From positions 1-7,535 of the forward strand of contig CAZGPW010000046.1 in the NCBI GenBank assembly GCA_964527535.1: 7,535 bases of DNA, given 5' to 3'. Every line of letters starts with the position of its first letter. Within the stretch, counting starts at the first letter, position 1. The notes beneath the pieces were generated by a model that had not been told where the DNA came from, searched no databases, and saw only the letters and a list, made by a program, of their open reading frames with translations. The translations under genes were made by a program, and so were the position numbers. The stretch is from JAQIBY01 sp964527535. Its GTDB lineage: Bacteria > Bacteroidota > Bacteroidia > Bacteroidales > ML635J-15. This document shows positions 1 through 5,587 of the stretch, in pieces.

Positions 1-148
1 CGGATTGGTTAAAGCAGGAATAGTGCATGCAATCCTGCATCTCTTGATAAACAACTCGACCCTGAAGGTCGGGTCTGCTTGGTTTATGCTGGAACAATGC
101 ATGCAATTCTTTATCACTTGATAAACAACTCGACCCTGAAGGTCGGGG
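1..148 (+). repeat. Upstream array: two 74-bp palindromic REP-like units
   Basis: Two head-to-tail units lie at 1-74 and 75-148. The array may continue beyond the window edge. Each unit has two palindromic parts. The first is centred on the 8-bp palindrome TGCATGCA (24-31 and 98-105); in unit 1 it is framed by GCAGGA and TCCTGC, which can pair as a 6-bp stem. The second is a hairpin with stem CGACC/GGTCG around loop CTGAA (57-71 and 131-145), extendable outward to 8 bp with one T-G wobble. Unit 2 is more diverged and has lost most of the first stem, but keeps both the TGCATGCAAT core and the CGACC hairpin. The same units recur after the transposase gene. Hairpin-bearing repeats beside a RAYT-type transposase are the hallmark of REP/RAYT systems; calling these units REP-like is inference. 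Confidence 0.85.
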
Positions 149-149
149 T

Positions 150-187
150 AAGAAAATTTTAATTATTTAAGAAAATTTTAATTATTT
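150..187 (+). repeat. Exact 19-bp tandem duplication in the transposase leader
   Basis: AAGAAAATTTTAATTATTT occurs twice without a gap, at 150-168 and 169-187, between the last upstream hairpin and the transposase start at 207. It is almost pure A+T. The end of the second copy forms TATTTTAG (183-190), one base away from the Bacteroidota -7 consensus TAnnTTTG, so it may act as a weak promoter. No matching -33 TTG was found at the usual distance. Confidence 0.7.
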
Positions 188-206
188 TAGCTTAAAAAAT
201 CAATTT

Positions 207-818
207 ATGTCAAAAACAACTCCATTAGAGCCAGACAGAACATATCACGTTTTTAATCGGGGAGTCAACAGGGGAAAACTCTTCACTCAAAAAAGGCATT
301 ATTTCAGATTTATTGAAAATATATTCAAGTACTTACCACCGATTTGCACTATTCATGCATGGTGCTTAATAGAAAATCATTTTCACATGTTAATTCAAAC
401 AAAAACAAAACAAGAATTAATCCAAAAAAATTTTATTCATAAAGGAAGCACTGAGGATGAAATAATAAATAAAAATCATCAGCAAATTTCAAATCTGTTC
501 AATGCCTATGCCAGGTACTTTAATATTCAGCAAGACAGAAGCGGTCCTCTATTTGACACTAGGATAAAAAAGGATTTGGTTACAACTCAGGAACATTTTC
601 ACAATCTTATCATCTATATTCACAACAACCCGGCACATCACAATATATGTAAACAACCTGAAAAATATGCATGGAGTTCTTTTTATCATTATCTCAATGT
701 TGCTAAAAGAAAACCATTCATGACTGAAAATATCAATGAATTTGGGGGAATCGATGGTTTTTTAGAAGCACATCAAAAACATCAGCAAAAAATAAATTTT
801 AAGTATGAAATTGTTTAA
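207..818 (+). CDS. RAYT-type Y1/HUH transposase (IS200-like superfamily)
   Basis: A protein of 203 residues with the features of the transposase IS200-like (Y1_Tnp) fold. Near the N-terminus is YHVFNRGVNRGKLF (13-26), matching the typical YHV(Y/F)NRG opening. The metal-binding HUH motif is H58-F59-H60 in ENHFHMLI. The region YARYFN (101-106) with following RSGPLF carries the likely nucleophilic tyrosine, Y101 or Y104. The C-terminal YIHNNP (137-142) and YAWSSF (154-159) are characteristic of RAYTs and related stand-alone Y1 proteins. Known enzymes of this superfamily cut and join single-stranded DNA at hairpins; RAYTs act on REP palindromes. Length is normal and no frameshift is seen, so it may be active. 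The start at 207 gives the expected N-terminus; no clear ribosome binding site precedes it. The gene is visibly more AT-rich than uvrB or mutAB, suggesting a different origin. Its position between arrays of palindromic repeats supports a RAYT rather than an ordinary IS200 element. Confidence is high for the family, moderate for the RAYT role. Confidence 0.9.
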   Translation: MSKTTPLEPDRTYHVFNRGVNRGKLFTQKRHYFRFIENIFKYLPPICTIHAWCLIENHFHMLIQTKTKQELIQKNFIHKGSTEDEIINKNHQQISNLFNAYARYFNIQQDRSGPLFDTRIKKDLVTTQEHFHNLIIYIHNNPAHHNICKQPEKYAWSSFYHYLNVAKRKPFMTENINEFGGIDGFLEAHQKHQQKINFKYEIV

Positions 819-825
819 ATCATCG

Positions 826-843
826 CCCGACCTTCAGGGTCGG
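826..843 (+). repeat. Inverted-orientation hairpin after the transposase gene
   Basis: Stem CCGACC (827-832) pairs with GGTCGG (838-843) around loop TTCAG, starting eight bases past the transposase stop codon. It is the reverse complement of the hairpin found in every 74-bp unit and forms the right boundary of the transposase segment. It could also slow or end transcription of the transposase gene, but no T-run follows (CTTGGTT), so a terminator role is weak. Confidence 0.7.
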
Positions 844-1058
844 CTTGGTTAAAGCAGGAATAGTGCATGCAATCCTGCATCTCTTGATAAACAACTCGAC
901 CATGAAGGTCGGGTCGGATTGGTTAAAGCGAGAACAATGCATGCAATCCTGCATCTCTTGATAAACAACTCGACCCTGAAGGTCGGGTCGGATTGGTTAA
1001 GGCGGGAATAATGCATGCAATTTTGTATCACTTAAAAACAACTCGACCCTGGTCGGGT
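841..1058 (+). repeat. Downstream array: three 74-bp palindromic REP-like units
   Basis: Three head-to-tail units lie at 841-914, 915-988 and 989-1058. The first matches the unit at 1-74 at 72 of 74 positions; one of its two differences falls in the hairpin loop (ATGAA for CTGAA) and leaves the stem intact. The second differs from unit 1 mainly in the stem left of TGCATGCA. The third is the most degenerate at 70 bp: it lacks one base near its middle and the GAA of the loop, leaving CGACC-CT-GGTCG. TGCATGCAAT (864, 938, 1012) and CAACTCGACC are conserved in all five units of the window. Orientation is the same as in the upstream array. A stub resembling the start of a further unit (CGGCTGG, 1059-1065) runs into the uvrB promoter. 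Confidence 0.88.
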
Positions 1059-1061
1059 CGG

Positions 1062-1093
1062 CTGGGAACGTTCCAATCTATTCATTACCTTTG
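1062..1093 (+). promoter_or_regulatory. Bacteroidota-type promoter of uvrB
   Basis: TACCTTTG at 1086-1093 is a full match to the Bacteroidota -7 consensus TAnnTTTG. A -33 element is less clear: CTG at 1062-1064 sits 21 bases upstream, within the 17-23 spacing known for Flavobacterium, and differs from TTG by one base. Transcription would begin around 1097-1100, giving a leader of about ten bases before the uvrB ATG at 1109. No Shine-Dalgarno sequence is seen, which is usual in this phylum. Confidence 0.65.
1065..1074. promoter_or_regulatory. Perfect palindrome GGAACGTTCC inside the uvrB promoter
   Basis: A perfect 10-bp palindrome lies between the putative -33 and -7 elements, the classic place for a repressor operator. 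In many bacteria uvrB is under SOS control, so a damage-responsive regulator is conceivable, but the site matches no LexA box that I can name with confidence and a 10-bp palindrome can arise by chance. The regulatory role is speculative. Confidence 0.3.
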
Positions 1094-1108
1094 TGGCTTT
1101 AAAGCACT

Positions 1109-3121
1109 ATGGACAAATTCAAACTGCAATCCGAGTACAAACCAACAGGCGATCAGCCACAGGCTATCAAAGAAATAACCGAAGGCATTGAACAGGGAAG
1201 AAAACATCAAACCCTGCTTGGTGTTACCGGCTCAGGGAAAACATTCACCATGGCCAATGTGATAAAAAATGTCAATCGGCCTGTACTGGTAATGAGTCAT
1301 AATAAAACCCTGGCAGCGCAGCTTTATGGCGAATTTAAACAGTTTTTCCCCGACAACAGGGTAGAATATTTTGTTTCTTATTACGACTACTACCAGCCGG
1401 AAGCTTATTTGCCTGTAACGGATACTTACATTGAAAAAGACCTGTCCATCAACGATGAGATTGAAAAACTCAGGCTAAGCACCACCTCTGCCCTGCTTTC
1501 CGGACGGCGGGATGTGATCGTGGTCAGCTCGGTATCCTGCATTTACGGCATTGGCAACCCTGAAGATTTTCACGCCAACACCATCAAAATTAAAACCGGC
1601 GAACAAATTGGCAGGGATGCCTTTTTACGTTTGTTGGTGGATAGCTTGTATTTCCGCTCCGATACGGAATTTGACCGGGGCAGTTTTCGTGTGCATGGCG
1701 ACACCGTTGATATTTTTCTGGCATATCATGATATCGCTATCCGTGTGATATTCTGGGATGAGGAAGTAGAAGAAATTTTTTCTGTGGATCCACACAACAA
1801 CCGGGAAATTGAGCAACTGGATCAGGCTGTCATCTACCCGGCCAATATTTTTGTGACAACCAAATACCGCATACAGCAGGCCATCAGGCAAATTGAGGAT
1901 GACCTGACGAAACAAATGCAATTTTTTAAAGATGCAGGGAAACATCTTGAAGCCAATCGTATAGAAGAACGGGTTACCTTTGATCTCGAGATGATCCGTG
2001 AACTTGGTCATTGCCCTGGCATTGAAAATTATTCCCGCTATTTTGACGGCAGAAAACCCGGCACCAGACCTTTCTGCCTGCTTGATTATTTTCCGGATGA
2101 TTTCATTACCATCCTGGATGAAAGCCATGTGACACTGCCACAAATTCGCGCCATGTACGGTGGCGACAGATCGCGAAAAAAGAACCTGGTGGAATATGGA
2201 TTTCGTTTGCCGGCAGCACTGGACAACCGCCCATTGAAATTTGAAGAATTTGAGGGCCTCGTTAATCAATCGGTGTATATCTCTGCAACGCCGGCAGAAT
2301 TTGAACTTCAGCGCAGTGATGGCATCATTACGGAGCAGGTGATCAGGCCGACAGGAATACTCGACCCCCCTGTCGAAGTCAGACCCACAGCCAACCAGAT
2401 TGATGACCTGATGGAAGAAATCCGGAAAAGAACAGAAAAAAAAGCCAGGGTGCTGGTCACCACACTTACCAAACGCATGGCTGAAGAGCTTACTAAGTAC
2501 CTGGCCAAAATAAAAATAAAGGTACGCTATATCCACTCCGATGTGGATACCCTGGAACGGATAGAAATTCTGGAACAACTGCGCTCCGGCAAAATTGACG
2601 TCCTCGTTGGTGTAAATTTGCTCAGGGAAGGGCTTGATCTGCCGGAAGTCAGCCTGGTGGCCATACTCGATGCCGACAAAGAGGGGTTTTTACGTTCCGA
2701 ACGTAGCTTAACTCAAACAGCAGGACGTGCCGCAAGAAACCTTGATGGCCTCGTGATCATGTATGCCGATAAGATCACAGGGTCTATGCAGCGCACCATT
2801 GATGAGACCAACCGCCGGCGGGCCAAGCAAATGGCTTACAACAAAAAACATCACATCACCCCCAAAGAAATACGGCGTGAACGTTATTCTTTCACCGGCA
2901 AAAAATTACCTGAGCCACAAGCATATCCGGAACAAGAGGACAAAATCAATATTGCTGCAGACCCGGTGGTTCAGTATATGAATAAAGACGCGCTGGTGAA
3001 AAACCTGGAAAAAACACGCAAGGAGATGGAAGCAGCCGCCAAAAACCTGGATTTCATTGAAGCTGCACGTAAACGGGATGAGATGTTTGAATTGGAGAAA
3101 TTGCTGAAGAAAAGGCTGTAG
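1109..3121 (+). CDS. uvrB: UvrABC excision nuclease subunit B
   Basis: A protein of 670 residues, the normal length of UvrB (673 in E. coli). UvrB is the DNA-damage-verifying helicase-like subunit of nucleotide excision repair: UvrA loads it at lesions, it inserts its beta-hairpin behind the damage and then recruits UvrC for incision. Visible motifs in order: Walker A GVTGSGKT (38-45), the beta-hairpin with YYDYYQPEAY (91-100), the UvrA-interaction domain (about 150-250), the Walker B-type DESH (337-340), the second RecA-like domain ending in the helicase motif QTAGRAARN (536-544), the linker YNKKHHITPKEI (577-588), and the C-terminal UVR motif (about 625-663) that contacts UvrC. The start is fixed by the conserved N-terminus FKLQSEYKPTGDQPQAI. 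All key residues are present and the gene is intact. It stands alone, with a repeat array in front and the mutB gene converging from the other side. Confidence 0.98.
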   Translation: MDKFKLQSEYKPTGDQPQAIKEITEGIEQGRKHQTLLGVTGSGKTFTMANVIKNVNRPVLVMSHNKTLAAQLYGEFKQFFPDNRVEYFVSYYDYYQPEAYLPVTDTYIEKDLSINDEIEKLRLSTTSALLSGRRDVIVVSSVSCIYGIGNPEDFHANTIKIKTGEQIGRDAFLRLLVDSLYFRSDTEFDRGSFRVHGDTVDIFLAYHDIAIRVIFWDEEVEEIFSVDPHNNREIEQLDQAVIYPANIFVTTKYRIQQAIRQIEDDLTKQMQFFKDAGKHLEANRIEERVTFDLEMIRELGHCPGIENYSRYFDGRKPGTRPFCLLDYFPDDFITILDESHVTLPQIRAMYGGDRSRKKNLVEYGFRLPAALDNRPLKFEEFEGLVNQSVYISATPAEFELQRSDGIITEQVIRPTGILDPPVEVRPTANQIDDLMEEIRKRTEKKARVLVTTLTKRMAEELTKYLAKIKIKVRYIHSDVDTLERIEILEQLRSGKIDVLVGVNLLREGLDLPEVSLVAILDADKEGFLRSERSLTQTAGRAARNLDGLVIMYADKITGSMQRTIDETNRRRAKQMAYNKKHHITPKEIRRERYSFTGKKLPEPQAYPEQEDKINIAADPVVQYMNKDALVKNLEKTRKEMEAAAKNLDFIEAARKRDEMFELEKLLKKRL

Positions 3122-3194
3122 AAATTTTCAGCAGGGTCTAAACGCTGCCCAAATAAAAAGCAAGCAGGTTCAACACAGCTTACTCCGGCAGTGT

Positions 3195-3221
3195 GTAAAG
3201 AAACATTTCTGTTTGCGTTAC
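3195..3221 (-). terminator. Weak hairpin at the end of mutB
   Basis: On the minus strand, AAACA and TGTTT (3201-3205 and 3210-3214) pair around a GAAA tetraloop, with outer GTAA/TTAC pairing across a small internal loop. It overlaps the mutB stop codon. No strong T-run follows, so it is only a candidate terminator. The rest of the gap between uvrB and mutB (3122-3194) shows no gene and no convincing two-way terminator. Confidence 0.2.
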
Positions 3222-5362
3222 TCTTCCATCAGGATATTGAGTATTTTGATGGCCGCTTCAGATACGGATGTTCCCGGCCCAAAGATGGCAGCAACGCCTT
3301 GTTCATACAATTCATCATAGTCCTGGTGCGGGATGACACCGCCGACAATCACCATGATGTCTTCGCGACCGAGCTTCTTCAGCTCTTCCATTACGGCAGG
3401 GACAAGGGTTTTGTGGCCTGCAGCGAGTGAGCTGATGCCCAGAATGTGTACATCATTCTCCACCGCCTGCCGGGCGGCTTCTGCCGGGGTTTGGAACAGG
3501 GGTCCGATGTCAACATCAAAACCAATGTCGGCATACCCGGTAGAAACCACTTTGGCGCCTCTGTCGTGGCCGTCCTGGCCCATTTTAGCTACCATAATAC
3601 GCGGCTGGCGTCCTTCTTTATCAGCAAATTTCTGACATAATTTTTTTGCTTTCTCAAAGCTGTTGTCATTTTTGCTTTCAGATGAATAAATTCCATTGAT
3701 AGATTTGATCACGGCCTGGTACCTCCCGACAATTTTTTCGCATGCGTCAGAAATTTCTCCGAGGCTAGCCCGTTTTTTGGCGGCATCAATGGCCAGCTCA
3801 AGCAGGTTGCCTTTCTTGGTTTCCACTGCTTTGGTAATGGCATCAAGGGCTGCCTGCACTTCGGTTTCATTTCTTTTGGCACGCAGTTTTTGTAAACGTT
3901 TTATTTGTGATTCCCGCACGGCAGAGTTATCCACATCCAGAATGTCAATGGGGTCTTCTTTTTCGCGGCGGTATTTGTTGACACCCACAATGGTTTGTAC
4001 GCCTGAATCTATTTTAGCTTGTGTTCTTGCCGCCGCTTCTTCAATGCGCATTTTAGGCACCCCTGTTTCGATGGCTTTGGTCATGCCTCCGAGGCTTTCA
4101 ATTTCCTGAATGTGTTCCCATGCACGGTCTGCAATTTCTTTGGTCAGCGTTTCCAAGTAATATGAGCCTCCCCATGGATCTACTTGCCTGGTGATTTGTG
4201 TTTCTTCCTGCAGGTATATTTGCGTGTTCCTGGCAATGCGCGCTGAAAAATCGGTTGGCAGGGCAATGGCTTCGTCCAGGGCGTTGGTATGCAGCGACTG
4301 TGTGTGTCCCAGTGCGGCACCCATGGCTTCAATGCAGGTTCTGGCAATGTTGTTGAAGGGGTCTTGTTCGGTCAGTGACCAGCCTGAAGTTTGCGAATGC
4401 GTCCTGAGTGCCATGGATTTTGGGTTTTTGGGATTGAATTGCTTGACAATCTTTGCCCACAGCATACGCGCAGCACGCATTTTAGCTATTTCCATAAAAT
4501 GGTTCATCCCAATGGCCCAGAAAAAGGACAGGCGGGGTGCAAAGGCATCAATATCAAGACCGGCCTTGATGCCTGTACGGATGTATTCCAGACCGTCTGC
4601 CAGCGTGTAAGCAAGCTCAATGTCGTTAGTGGCACCGGCTTCCTGCATGTGATATCCGGAAATGGAAATGGAATTGAACTTTGGCATCTTTTGGGATGTA
4701 TATTCAAAAATATCCGAAATGATGCGCATGGAAAATTCAGGCGGGTAAATGTATGTATTCCTCACCATGAATTCTTTGAGGATATCATTTTGAATTGTAC
4801 CGGCCATTTCTTCCGGCTTTGCTCCTTGTTCCAATCCTGCAACAATATAAAATGCCATAACAGGCAATACAGCGCCGTTCATTGTCATGGAGACAGACAT
4901 TTTATTGAGGGGGATCTCATCAAAGAGAATTTTCATGTCTTCAACAGAATCAATCGCAACACCTGCTTTTCCAACATCACCGGTTACGCGTTCATGATCT
5001 GAATCATACCCACGGTGTGTAGCCAGGTCAAAAGCCACCGAAAGGCCTTTTTGACCGGCTGCCAGATTGCGGCGGTAAAATGCGTTTGATTCTTCGGCAG
5101 TGGAAAACCCGGCATATTGCCTGATGGTCCATGGGCGTACTGCATACATGGCCGAATAAGGCCCCCTTAAATACGGTGGAATCCCGGCAGCGTAATTGAG
5201 GTGATTGATGCTCTCAAGGTCTTGCTTTGTATATACAGGTTTTACCTTGATTTTTTCAGGTGTTTCCTGGTCTTTGGTGATGTTGTTGAATTTTTCCCAT
5301 TCTTTATCACTGAGCGTTGGCTGTTTGCTTTTGATATGTATGGATGTGAAATCAGGTTTCAT
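3218..5362 (-). CDS. mutB: Methylmalonyl-CoA mutase, large (catalytic) subunit
   Basis: A protein of 714 residues, the usual length for the alpha subunit (also named scpA or mcmA). It catalyses the adenosylcobalamin-dependent rearrangement between succinyl-CoA and (R)-methylmalonyl-CoA in the cytoplasm, the key step of propionate formation or use. The N-terminal part is the substrate-binding TIM barrel: PYSAMYAVRPWTIRQYAGFS (68-87) with Y83, TIQND with Q191, R201, and SGYHMQEAGA with Y237 and H238 correspond to the active-site residues of the Propionibacterium enzyme (Y89, Q197, R207, Y243, H244). The C-terminal cobalamin domain begins near residue 586 and has the DxHxxG signature as D597-G-H599-D-R-G602, followed by SSLAAGH (644-650) and VIVGG (671-675); H599 is the expected lower cobalt ligand. 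The start at 5362 gives a normal N-terminus. It lies 225 bp downstream of mutA, probably in one transcript, with a palindromic element between them. The end converges on uvrB. Confidence 0.98.
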   Translation of the reverse strand: MKPDFTSIHIKSKQPTLSDKEWEKFNNITKDQETPEKIKVKPVYTKQDLESINHLNYAAGIPPYLRGPYSAMYAVRPWTIRQYAGFSTAEESNAFYRRNLAAGQKGLSVAFDLATHRGYDSDHERVTGDVGKAGVAIDSVEDMKILFDEIPLNKMSVSMTMNGAVLPVMAFYIVAGLEQGAKPEEMAGTIQNDILKEFMVRNTYIYPPEFSMRIISDIFEYTSQKMPKFNSISISGYHMQEAGATNDIELAYTLADGLEYIRTGIKAGLDIDAFAPRLSFFWAIGMNHFMEIAKMRAARMLWAKIVKQFNPKNPKSMALRTHSQTSGWSLTEQDPFNNIARTCIEAMGAALGHTQSLHTNALDEAIALPTDFSARIARNTQIYLQEETQITRQVDPWGGSYYLETLTKEIADRAWEHIQEIESLGGMTKAIETGVPKMRIEEAAARTQAKIDSGVQTIVGVNKYRREKEDPIDILDVDNSAVRESQIKRLQKLRAKRNETEVQAALDAITKAVETKKGNLLELAIDAAKKRASLGEISDACEKIVGRYQAVIKSINGIYSSESKNDNSFEKAKKLCQKFADKEGRQPRIMVAKMGQDGHDRGAKVVSTGYADIGFDVDIGPLFQTPAEAARQAVENDVHILGISSLAAGHKTLVPAVMEELKKLGREDIMVIVGGVIPHQDYDELYEQGVAAIFGPGTSVSEAAIKILNILMEE

Positions 5363-5383
5363 AATTTAAAATTTTAGTAACTA

Positions 5384-5547
5384 ATCAGTTAAAATTGGTT
5401 AATAACGGTAATATCAGTTAAGAACGGTTACGATTAATAGGTTTTAGGGTTTAGGTGTTAGGAGGGCAAGTTTCCTAAAACCTAACCCCTAACACCTAAC
5501 CCCTCTAATTTCGAAAGTATCATAAGCAACCGATTTTAACTGATATT
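5384..5547. repeat. MITE-like palindromic element with TAGGnnn heptad repeats
   Basis: This non-coding element fills most of the gap between mutA and mutB. Its ends are inverted repeats: ATCAGTTAAAATTGGTT (5384-5400) matches the reverse complement of 5528-5544 at 16 of 17 positions. A second copy of the left arm (5410-5429) matches the reverse complement of 5528-5547 at 18 of 20. The core is a set of heptads: TAGGTTT, TAGGGTT, TAGGTGT, TAGGAGG (5438-5465), then the opposite-strand form CCTAAAA, CCTAACC, CCTAACA, CCTAACC (5474-5501). The two halves can fold back in two mutually exclusive registers: 5451-5462 with 5488-5499 (12 bp) or 5438-5448 with 5474-5484 (11 bp). No open reading frame and no clear target duplication is visible. 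It is probably a dispersed repeat; in a mutA-mutB transcript it would form a large stem-loop. Whether copies exist elsewhere cannot be seen here. Confidence 0.7.
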
Positions 5548-5587
5548 AACATAACCCTTTATGACTATTATTTATATTTACAAAATT

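Larger units (their letters stand above)
131..842 (+). mobile_element. RAYT unit bounded by 17-bp inverted hairpin repeats
   Basis: The sequence CGACCCTGAAGGTCGGG at 131-147 is matched by its exact reverse complement at 826-842. The identity stops at both edges, giving a 712-bp segment with perfect 17-bp inverted ends that encloses only the transposase gene at 207-818. The downstream end is the only hairpin in the window in the flipped orientation (loop TTCAG instead of CTGAA), and the normal 74-bp unit resumes immediately after it at 841. This suggests the segment is, or was, a discrete mobile or amplified unit sitting inside a repeat array. No target-site duplication could be recognised. 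Because IS200/IS605-like enzymes recognise subterminal hairpins rather than classical terminal repeats, these hairpins could be recognition sites; that is inference. Confidence 0.55.

Noticed and set aside
849..1031. 60-residue open reading frame on the minus strand within the repeats
   Set aside because: It is a translation of the 74-bp repeats; the period is not a multiple of three and no family is recognisable.
1..1058. CRISPR array
   Set aside because: The whole 74-bp unit is conserved with no unique spacers, unit length variation is minimal, and no cas gene is present.
1..1058. Integron attC sites
   Set aside because: Units are directly adjacent without gene cassettes, the GTTRRRY/RYYYAAC cores are not clearly present, and no integrase is in the window.
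993..1178. 61-residue open reading frame spanning the repeat and the uvrB start
   Set aside because: It runs through the last repeat and the inferred uvrB promoter, then overlaps uvrB in another frame.
1625..2578. Long 317-residue open reading frame antisense to uvrB
   Set aside because: It lies wholly inside a clear uvrB, is rich in Phe, Ile and Cys as expected for an antisense reading, and has no recognisable domain.
4391..5002. 203-residue open reading frame antisense to mutB
   Set aside because: It is a shadow of the strongly conserved mutB coding sequence; composition and lack of motifs argue against a gene.
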